Part shown: one piece after another, positions 33,547 through 45,500 of the stretch
Layout of the letters: each line of letters starts with the position of its first letter
How positions within the stretch are numbered: position 1 is the first letter of the stretch
Origin: Psoroptes ovis
Taxonomy: Eukaryota; Arthropoda; Arachnida; Sarcoptiformes; Psoroptidae
Assembly (NCBI GenBank): GCA_002943765.1
Contig: PQWQ01000008.1
Location: 1,612,001-1,676,000, forward strand
DNA length: 64,000 nt
Direction of reading: 5' to 3'
Notes under the pieces: generated by a model
Database searches by the model: none
Seen by the model: the letters and a program-made list of their open reading frames with translations, nothing else
What the model was told of the DNA's origin: nothing
Position numbers and translations under genes: made by a program

Positions 33547-36500
33547 TCACAAAATTTCTGTTTCGAATGTTTTATGAACAATTTTGGCCGATTGATTATT
33601 GGTCGCAGGCGTTGACGCAGCAATGGCCGCCGCATTCTTTTCCATTATCACCGTATTCGATTGATTATTGTTATTGGTGTCATTACCACCACCGCCACCA
33701 CCAGGGTGCGCAGCCGTATTATTATTCGTATCACCATTATCATTGAATGATCGCTGTTGATTCGATGTCGTTGTCGTTGATGATGATGATGACGATGATC
33801 GCTTGCTACTCAGCTGCTGCAACCGTGTATATTGTTGTTGAAGTTGCCGTTGTTTGTACAACAATTCTTGATGTCTTTGTTCGAGCAGTTCTTGACGTGA
33901 TTGTGCGAAACGTTTTTCAAGCAGTGCAGCCGTTGCTGCGGCTGCATTACCGCAAGTTGATGCCAACATCGCTAAATTGTCCAAATTATCGATTCGTCCT
34001 AAGGTTAACAAAGGTTAATTTATTAGTTCAAAGATAAGTCATTCATTGACACTTGCCATCTGTCAGTGATGATATTTTCGAACGAATACCAGACGGTGGT
34101 TCAGAGGTCGCTCTAATCGATGAATAAGATTTCGAACGTGATGCTAATGATCAATCGAACAATTGAAATCGATTAATTAAATTCGATTTTTTTTAATTAA
34201 CTTAATTAATTAACAACAAAAAAAACTTAACGTAAAACTTGCCGGGGAATTTCCCAGGGTAAAACTCAACAAAATTAAAATTAAAATTAATCAAAACAAA
34301 CATAAATAAAAATTGATAAAACAAAACAAAATTAGATCAAATCAAACAAAACATAAATTAAATCAAATTAAATAATTAACAAATCAAAATTGAATGAATG
34401 ATAGTTAACCTTCGTTAAAAAGGTTAAATAAAAAACCTCAATACCTTTACGAACAATTGTACCATCATTCGGTAATAAATCATCATCATCATTGATTATT
34501 GATTTATCATCAATACTATTGCTATTGGTACAAGTATTAAATGTACCATGTGATAATGTTCGTTGTATTTTACAATGATTATGGCCGCTACGTGATGAAC
34601 CTCGTTCTTTCGAATGTTGTTTCGTGAATGTTTGTAGCTCATCCAGCAAATTATCCAATATGTTTGTTGTGGTCAGTTTTGATGAATCAGTCGATGATGG
34701 TGTTGCCGGTGTTACTTGAATGATGGTATGTGGTTCCATTATGTCTGCATCGAAACTCTGTGAATTTTGAAAATTTCGGATTAAAAACATTCGAATCGGT
34801 CAATTTTGAGGGTTAAATTAATCACAGGTAATCAAAAAAGATTTCGACAAATCACAGCTAATCAAAGGTCTTGAACCTTGACCGAATGTCAGCTTGTGGT
34901 CATAGATTTTTGACATTCATCATCACTATGCACCTCTGAGATGATGATCAGCTCGTGATCATTGCTATTACGGTTAACCTTCAACCCTGACTCTTCACGA
35001 TTGTCATAAACCTTTGTGTCTTGTGATTCTTTATTTTCATTTCTTTCTTCACCATAAGTATCTTGATCCTCATCATCAACAGGTTCTTCAATGGTAGGCA
35101 TTGATGAGAAACCTCGAAATAAACTAAAGGAAAAAGAATCATGATAGATAAGATATCAGGCGCCAATTTCAAGCCTTTAACCCTTTCATATATTTCAATT
35201 TACATGAAGCACATTTTCATAAGGATATGATTCAAAAAATAAGGAAGCTCAAAGGTTAACACCGATAAAACTACATGAAGGTTCAAAAGATATTGATAAT
35301 TACTCAATTTTCAGATTATTATGATCATAATTAAAACCAATTGGTCTGTGAAAATATGAAGACTGGCGCCATGTTTGTTGTCGTTTCTTTAGCTGTCAAA
35401 ATAATCAAAATTAATTTAAACGAAATTACTCAAATAATTTAAAAAGACAAGTATGCTTTTGTGGTAAAGGTTAATTTTTAACCCTCAAAGCTATGACTAA
35501 GCTAACTTCAAACAAGGGAAATATTTGAAGGTTAATAGCTATAAACTTCAATGTCAAGATTTAGTCTTTTTTAACCCTTTAATAAACTGTGACGCTATAA
35601 TAAAGCAAGCACAATAAAGTGAAAACTAGTCAAAAGGTTAATACCTTTGATGATTGATGATGTAAATCATTCATCAAAGTTGTTGAACGTTTTTGTTCAC
35701 CGGTAGATTTATTGATTGATGCTGAAGAATTTTCATCACCTGATCCACTAAAATTCGAATCTTTTTTACCATCTTTTGATTGCTGCTGCTGTTGCTGTAA
35801 TAATTGTGGTGATGATGAACCATGATTCGATGAACTGGATGATCGTTGTTCTTGTACAGATGCCAGCCTATTAAAACAATTGAAAATTAATGAGAAAATA
35901 TGCCGCTGACGGGCCACTACGTCATACCTTTTCAGTGTGACCAAAGTACCGGTCAATTTCTTACAACGTTTCAACGATTGTTCTAATCTTTCTGGTTCTT
36001 CTTTAAGGAATTTTTCTTCTTTTTCAATTTCATTCAATTCTTTTTTCATAATTGTTTTCAAATTCTTGGCCAACAGTGGATATCGAGATTTAAGGTCGGC
36101 AACTGTTTTCGATGCACGTGATAGAATCAATGCCATTGATTCAACATTGGACATATTCACACGACAACGACGATTAATAACGTTCGAACGTAATGCTTCA
36201 ACTTTGGCTTCCAGCTCCAACAGATCATGATCCAAACGTTGAGCATCTTCATTGTATTCATCACAATTATTACTGATACGTAGCCGTTCTAAACGTATTA
36301 CGGAATCGCTTGTTTTGTTGAATTTGGCCAATGAATTTTGTATTCGATCGCAATTTTCTTTCATCATTTCTCGTGATGCGTTCAGCTGTTGAACAGTGAA
36401 ACGTTTCAATTGTTTAATTTCTTGCCGTAAATCACGTGCTTTACGACGTATTTGTCGCAGCTGACCAACGTTTTCCTGCGATAAATTTGCATTCATTTGT

Positions 36501-39500
36501 GCATTGATCAATGATTGAGGTTTTGGCGGTGGTTGTGGTTTGTTGGCCGATGGTGGTGGCAGTGCTGGTGGTCCGACCGCCCCGTTTGTTAATGCTTTAC
36601 TTACGACACTGGTTAAGCTTGCGATTTTCCGCTCCATTTCTTGCATACGTATCCGGGCATCTTCATCGTTGATCGTTGCTGGATTATGTGGTGGTGGCAA
36701 TGGTGGGTGACGATGAGGACCAACGATTATGTTTGGATTCGTAACGATTGCATTTGTTGTCGCTGTCGATATCAATGCGGCTGGATCATGATGATATAAA
36801 CGTGCAGCGGACGGAGGATATGTTGGTAACGGGGGTGGTGGAGGTGGTGGCCCGGTCGGTTGATGGTGGCCAGCATATGATGGACGCATTTGGCCATTGG
36901 CTTGTATCGATTGTATCAATGTTGCATTCGATGGTAGCGTACGATGTTCTGGTGATGATAAATAACCGGAAAATTCATTTATATTTGCAGCGATTGCTGG
37001 AAATTGAAATCGAGTCATTTGGCCAGCAGCAGCAGTAGCCGTACCACGATCCATATTTGGATAATGGCCAGCAACTGAATATGGTCTATCCGGTAATGGC
37101 CGATTGTATGGTATAATTGTTGGCGCTGCTGATTGCTGCTGCTGCTGTTGTTGTTGCGAATCGCCTGGATTTGATTGTTGTTGTTGCTGTGCTTGTTGTG
37201 GTGCGATAGGTCTTGCTTGTATCATTATGATATCAGCTGGTTGTGGAGGTACTGGTGGCGGTTGATTATTCAAGAAATTCCGTTGAGGTTTCGGTGGTGG
37301 TTGAACTGGAATGAAATGAAAAAAAAAACATTTCAAAACTTGGACCATCCACACCATGGATGATTTACTCACCAAACGGGTTAATCGCTGCTGCAATCGT
37401 TTGTGGATTCATCAAATGTGTACCACGAGGTAATGTTTGTGAATAATCTATGAGCAAATTAATCAAAATTAATTAATCAATCGAATCAATCAAAATTGAC
37501 AAGTTTATACTTTGAAATGGTTTATTTCTTGATGATTGCTGCTGAATCGTTGATTGATTAATGAAGAAATTGGCCGTACGTGGACCAAGCGTTGCCGAAC
37601 GAAATTGAGGTGGTAACATTATCGTACCGTAGTATTGTGACTGCGGCGGTGGAGCGCCACCAGCACCGCCACCTATTGTCATCATTGATTGTTGTTGCTG
37701 GAGCATCGAAGGTGATGGAAACCGTTTGCGATGTTGCTGCTGTTGCTGTTGTTGTTGATGATATTCACTATCGAATTCCGGCTCGGAGAAGTATCCATAG
37801 TTTTCCGCGTGAGGGTTGGTGGGTTGGATGCCGATAATGTGCTGTTGTTGTTGCTGCAGTAAATTGGCCATATTACCATTTGCCGGTTGTGGTCCATTAA
37901 CATTTTGTTCGTAAATACGTAATATACAACGATCTTTGACATCTTTCAGATCTTCCAGCTCGTAAAACATGTTTTTATTCGAATCATGAATGTAAATTCG
38001 GACCAGATTCATGTCTAAATATTCCATTGATAGCTGCTTAGGGAATGACCGAACAAACAGTGCTTTAACCGTATCGATCGATGTTATTTCATTCGGCAAC
38101 AATGCACGCTTGGTTTCGTTACGAAATTGAAGAAATACCAGGCCAAGTGACCGGTCCAATGATTTCGATGGTGTCCGTACGATCGGCAGCGATTGTCGAA
38201 ATTTATTCGGTATCTGTACCCGATGATTGTAACGGTTATTGAAACCGGTCGATGATGTTTCAATTTCGGACATGATCCCTGGATCATCATCGAATAGATT
38301 ACGATTAATGGCAGCTGATGTTGCTGCCGCCGATAACAATTGACCAGTTTCATCTGTGATAAAATCAATAGGCGTAGTACTTTGAGATCGTTGATTGTTT
38401 TGATAATTATTTTGGCCCGTAGATGATTGGGATTGTTTCGAAATGTTTGCGGCCATTTTATTGTTTTTGTTCATTGATTCCTGATTTTGTTGATGGTCAT
38501 TCGTCGGCTTATCTTTATCAGTGTTTCCAGCGGATTTTGACGCATTTTTACTGGTGTTTCGGCTCTGGAGGGGAAAAAGAATTCGAATTAATCAAACGTC
38601 AAAAAAACATTCGAAAATCGAACATTCAAAATGTAAAAATCATTCCAAACATATGTGAATGGTCCGAACAAAGTAGATTCAAGAAACATTCAAGAAAATC
38701 ATCCTTGGTGACCGGATTCTTGTAAGAATTCGAGAATTACCAAAATCAAAAGAATGACAATTTTATACCTTGCGTTTAATCGGTGACAGTAGAACTTCGT
38801 ACAACAAATGTTTTGGTGAATTTTTGACTTTACATTTGCCGGGATCATCTGATTGGCGGTCCCCGGTGCCACCACCAGCGACATTACCACCGTTACAACC
38901 ACCACCACCGACATTACCACCATTACCGACATGGCCACCAGCCCCACCACCGCCGAAACTATTACTAATCGATGACAACGTATTACTGGTCGATGTATCA
39001 TCGAATAATAAATCATCAATCAACAAATCACCATCATTATTCTGATCACTGATTGCCAACAATTTTGTTCGATTAATCGTTTCAATACAACCATTTAATT
39101 GTATCGAAGATGTCATCGATGATTGTGATGAATGCGATAGGTTTGGTGATGAATATTTTTGATGCTGATGGCCATCATCGTTGATGATATTACCATCAAC
39201 CGATATGATCGGTATTCGTTTATTATTGCTATCATTGTTAAGGTTGAAATAGACTTGTTTCATAGGGTTTGTCGTTGCTGAGGCAGTTTTTTGCGACGAT
39301 TTCGACCGATGACCACCACCAGAACCACCACCGCTAGGACCAGATCGTTGATTATGTTTTGGACTCGATGAAGATTGTTGTTTAAGATTCGATTGTTTCA
39401 TCGAATTCGATGATTTTTGGACCGAATTTCGATTGCTCCGATCAGCGATTTGTATCGATGATTGATCATTGTGATTGGTCACCGTCGCTGCTGCTGCTGG

Positions 39501-42500
39501 TGATGATCGTCGATTATTTGTCGTCAACATTGTTGTTGTTTTGGAGGATTCGAATTTCGAATGTTTTCAATCAACCAACGCAAGGGCCCAAACAAAACCT
39601 TATGGACCTTATGTGCTTATGAAGTCTAAGACGACCATACGATTATTTGTCAATTATGTGTTTGTGTGTTTATGTGTTTTAGCACCACAAAACACGAACA
39701 ACACAAACAATCAAAACAAAAACATATGAAGAAAAAGCAAGCAAAGATTTTAAGCGTAGAAGCACTTTGAGATTCTACAGGGAAACTTCAGTATATCCAC
39801 TCTATATATAGGCTTTGATACATGAAATTCTATGATCAGCAAGAATATTCTTGGTTAAATGAATGACAATACAGGGCCATTCATTGACAGAGAATTCAAG
39901 TAAACAAGAATTCTGTGAGGATTCTGACAGAATTCTCACGGAATTTCGAATACTCGAAGAATTCTACCGGAATTCTTCTACGCTCAAAAGACTTTATCAA
40001 AGAATCAATTGAAATTCATTCATTTTGCTTAGATATAAGCATAATTCAATGGTGTCATTGCGACGCACACGTAGACGCTGTCAACACACACTTAAATATA
40101 CACAGAAGCATATATAGACAATTAATTTCTGCAAGTAAAAATTGAATTAAATTCAAATTTCAAAATCAAATATATTCGGGTTGTCCCATAAGTTATTGCC
40201 GTTTTTTTGGATTGAAAAAAAACGTTAAAAACGGCAAGAACTTATGGGACAACCCAAATATATTGACGTAAATGTAAATTGGCTGCATTTAAATTGAATA
40301 ATCTTGGTGTTATCATGCGCCAACCATATTATACAACATTCGTTCGAATCCAGCGAATTATCGATCAATAGAATCGATTCTATACAATTAACACTCATAT
40401 GCAGGGACCCATACACTCAAATAGACTTCAACTATGCCTAGCAAAATGTACGAGGGTCCCATTCTGCTTCTTCGACTTAGTCTTGAAGTCTGACGCATGG
40501 CGTTAAAATAATAAATTAAATTGTTAAATGAATTTTGATTCATATACGATGATTTGATGTGATGTGAATAATGATTGAATGAATAAATAAATAAATAAAT
40601 GAATAAATATATGTGTGAAAATATAAAGTTTAAAGTATTAATTCAGACTTTTAAAATTTATTTTCATAATTTTCAAATTGAATTTCGTAATTAAATTGTT
40701 AAAAATTACATTAAAAAGTACGAAAATCAACTTAAAAACTACGAAATTTAATTTTAAAATCCTGAATTTAAACTTTAAACCCTGTAAAAAAATAATGTTT
40801 TTACACTGATATGAAAAAACATATTTTTTTTTAAATAAGTAAATAAATAAAAAAGAACATAAATCATTCGAATAATTGTCGGTGGTATCGTAATTCAATG
40901 TTGGTATTCGTTAAATATGGAAATGTTTATTTATTTTTGATGTTTATTGTTATTTATTATTAGTACACATCTGTTTAAATTATGATAAATTAATCATTTG
41001 TTATCACCATCAACAACAACAATAACAACGATAAACATCAATCTGAGCGGCAGAATTCGCAGGAAATATTTACCTTCTACGTCAGACGTCATTTTGTTTG
41101 ACCAGTCAATTCATGGGGGAATATCCTTGGAAATATCCTAAGAGGTTACATTTCGCAGACATAACCTGCAAGGGTTCTAACCTATTAGCAGAGATTTTCT
41201 GAGCTCTTTGAAGGTTCTTTGTTAAAATCGTTTGAAATCATTGGAAATAAGGTAAAATCCTGGTAATTTGCATGGATAAATAAACGGTAAGGCCGGGGGA
41301 GTCATTTAAGCTCAGGGTTTTTAGCCCTTACCCTCTGAATTCTGTCATCACATCGCTTATTGCTACCCGCTAACATGCAAAGGCCCCTACCTTATTATTC
41401 CCAGATATTTACCCATCTTCTGAAACACCACTAAACGCATGCACCTCTCATACACTGATGATTAACATAAATTTACATGATTGACACTAATAATAATTCA
41501 GAATCAATGGTCTGAAAGTGAGGGTAAAGACCTTTTCGAAGAAAAAAAAATTTTGAAAAATTTTTGAAAAACGTGATTTTGAGCGCCATCTGTTGTCGTG
41601 AACATTAAACAACAGCAGTAGAGTTCGAAATGAAATAAATCGAAATTATCATCACAAAATTTTGTTCGGACCTTTAACCTTTCAACTTTTTAAAACCTCA
41701 AGAACCTTTTAAAAAACCTCAAGAAAATAAAAGATCTGACTTACTGGTAATTCAGTTGATGATTGATTCATCGGCTGCTGCTGCTGCTGCGGGGGCTGTT
41801 GATGGTGAGTATCAGCAACAGCAACATCAATACTACTCGATGTGAATAAATTCTTATTAAAATGATGTTTAGCCACCGATGCTGATGATGATGATAATGA
41901 TGATGAATGTTTTTGATATGAACGAGATCGGGAATGATGATAACCACTACCATTGATGAGTACTTCTTCACCACCACGTGGTAAACAATTGATTGCTGCT
42001 GTGGATGTTGTCGTGGCCGTTGTCGTTGTTGTACTTTTGGCGGGTGCTAAAATTCGAGAAAAATGATTCGATATCATTGAAATGTCTTAAAATTCAATAA
42101 TCATTCGAAAAATGCTTCAAGATTTATCGAAGATATTTAAGCTTCAATCACTCGGACTTGATGGTACTTGATGGGCGTCAAGATGGCCTCGGGAATCTCG
42201 TCTCAGTTGGTCTCAGTTGGCGATAAGGTCCTCCGAAACATGGAGCCTGAAGAGGCCCTTGGACCCTTATCAAAAGGTCAAAAGGCTTGAAGAGGTTTGA
42301 CCTCGAAGACAATCGAACGTTTTGAAAGTGTTTTCCGGGTGAAATGAACAAAAAATTCGAAAAAAAATTCGAATTTTGTTTCCCAGAAAGTTTCTTTCCT
42401 CCCTTCAACAAAAAAACTTTTCGATTTTCGGAAAATTTCCCCCTACCTTCTCCTCCTCCTCCCCCATGGCCATCAATAACTACTCAAATAATCATCAACA

Positions 42501-45500
42501 AACATCAGCAGCCGATCGATGTCCAAATCAAAAATCGATTAAATCGATTTATTGACATCTTCGAAGTGTGTTTAAGTGTCTTCAAAGTGTCCTAAGTATC
42601 TTCACACTCTCAAACTCATCAAAAAATCATCAATCGACCCAATCAGACTCCAGACTGCCGGCCATCAAAGAGAAAAGAATGGAGTTCGACGAATCGAGTG
42701 TCCGCAGAATTGACAACTTGGTAAGTATGTCTGTGCCCAATATTCGGGTGCAAATGACCATTGATTAACCCTTAGCACTCGAGGCATTTACAGCACAAGC
42801 GAGCCAGCAGCTCGACGATTTTTCACACTCATGTGAAATGGTGACTGACAGGCGCCTATCGAGTTGCTGCATTACATCTAATGGTGAGTGATGTTCACCG
42901 CTCGAGTGCTAAGGGTTAAATCTAATTATATTTTTGACTCACCATCTTTAGTATTAATTCGATTATCGAACGATGATAATCTTGGTTGATGTTTATGTTT
43001 ATGTTTACTCAAATAACAAATAGAACCATAAATCATGATGATTAATCATGATTAATTAATGGTTAAGTAATTGATTATGAATAATGTGGTTGTGGTCACA
43101 ATAATAATGCGCAGTAACGATGCGTGATCACAATGTGGTCAAATTATAATCACGAATCATGGTAATCAGATTATTTACCATCTGAAGATCAGATCAAATG
43201 ATCATTGTGGCCAGTGGCCGATTCGCTCATGATCTTTTTTTTCTGGGAAAATTTCTTTCACACACACTTACACACAGAGAGCATGCGCATTAAGGGTTCA
43301 TAGCTGCGCAAGCTCAATAAAATCGATACTTTGCGTGGTCAAGATTTTTGATACACCCTAACGCACCCTTGAACACCCTTAACATACTTCTTCCACCCCT
43401 AACACAACCTTACACACCCCTTAAACACCCTAACACACTCTAACAGACCCCCAACACATTCTTGTCACACCCCCACAAACCTCTAAACCCTTCGTTTTTC
43501 CTCCACTTACCATTCGTTGATTTCGATTCCAGCTGATTAATCGCTGAATTCATCGTAGTTTTCGTCGCAATCGTAGCCGTAGTTGTCGATGTTTGCCGCG
43601 GTAATGTACGCTTGGTCATTTGCGGATCTCCCACCGATAAAGTGTTGCGACTTGGCTTCGGTGCGGTCGGTTGCTGATTGGCCGCCGGTGGTTGTTGATG
43701 ATTATTCGAATAATGGACACGTTTTTTCAAAGGTTGCGAGCTCGGAGCTTCCGCAGTTGATTGCTGTGGTGGCGCTGGTGGCGAACATGATGATAATCGC
43801 TGTTGGCCATTGATGGATGATGGATTGAATTCGAAATTTTCATCCAAATCAAGTGAATGATAGCGACCTTGTTGCTGCTGTTGTAATTGCTGCAGTTGTT
43901 TCAGCTTCATACGATTACGTAACAATGCTTGACTTGAAATGACATCTATCGGGTGTTTAAAGGGTTAAAACGAATTCAAGAATTATTGGGTTGTCCCATA
44001 AGTTCTGTCGTATTTTTTTAAATAAAAGAATTTAAAAAACGGCAAGAACTTATGGGACAACCCAATAATTCAGATTTGAATTAATAATCAAAGGGAGTGG
44101 TCCATTTTGGATCAAGGATTTGAATTATCTTGGAAATAATCTTTGAAAATGTCAACCGATCAATCAATCAATCATTGATTTGATCGAATCAATCAATTCG
44201 ATTCGATTGTTTTGACATTTAACAAAACCCAAGATATTCAAATTTGGCCACAATGGTTCTAAATTTAGAACGATTACGTATTATTAATTGATTGAATTGA
44301 ATTCATGGTTAATCATTCAAATATCAAAGGTGTCTTTTGATTAATCCGTGTGTGGTTTATGACGCATGGACAAGATGAACGCATGGACAAATGGACAAGA
44401 TGGACGCATGAACGGATAGACGCATTCAATGGATTAAGACATTTCGGGTTTTGGATTAAAAGGTCAAGTCACGCAAATATTATCATGATTGATATATTCT
44501 TGATGAATGATAATGAAAACTAGACGTAAATTTGTACCAACTCGCACAGACCGATCAAGGTAGTGTACACCTGGTACAACGGTGATCAGACGCCAATATG
44601 CAAATATGTAAATTTGATTGTATTTTAATGTATGTCAATGGAAACAGGTGATCGAATATCGATTCCATTCGATTCATTCATTCGATTCGATAACATTCTT
44701 CAATTAAACAACAAGACATTAATCCATCATATCAACAACGACACTCTTACGCAATCCGTAATTATATGATACGCATCATTAATCATGCGATAACCATTCG
44801 ATTTCGATTGAACCAGAACAATTCGAAATAATTCTTAATTTTTTAATTTTCAAAATCACCATTTCGAACGCATCTTTGCCTATGAACGCATCATCATTCG
44901 AATACATGATCGCAACAATTGTTTGTGCTCATTTTTTTTCAAAAATTCACTGCATTCGATTCGTAGAAATTTAGATCAAGTTCAACAAATTTTTCATTGT
45001 CTAACAATTCGAACAACAATAGTCTTCAGCCGCTGCTATCTTCAGCGATAATCTTGAACGAAATTCCATTTTTCATATTCAAAGAAAAATATGTCTCTGT
45101 GTATGTACGTGTCTATGTACGAATTGTGATAATAATCATTGACATACATGAATACATTTACGGTGCAATGTTTTGCCAAGAATTTTTTCTTAATTATCAA
45201 GAATTTCGAACGTGTATGTAATTGTATTGTTTACGTTTAATATATCATTTACATCTGATTGCAACAATAAGAATTGTTTATTATTTGTTTTCATTGAAAT
45301 CACCGCAATGAAATGTCAACACCATTAAAATTAATGCCATAACCATTCACATAGATACATATCGCAATTGGCATTCAATGATTGCGTTCTTGTGTATACG
45401 CTTTATTCGAAGAAATTGATTGCAATCATTCTTAGTCTTCAATCATTCGTCTTTGATAGGTTGCATTCATTGACAAAAATTTACAAGTTTGCGGCAATCC

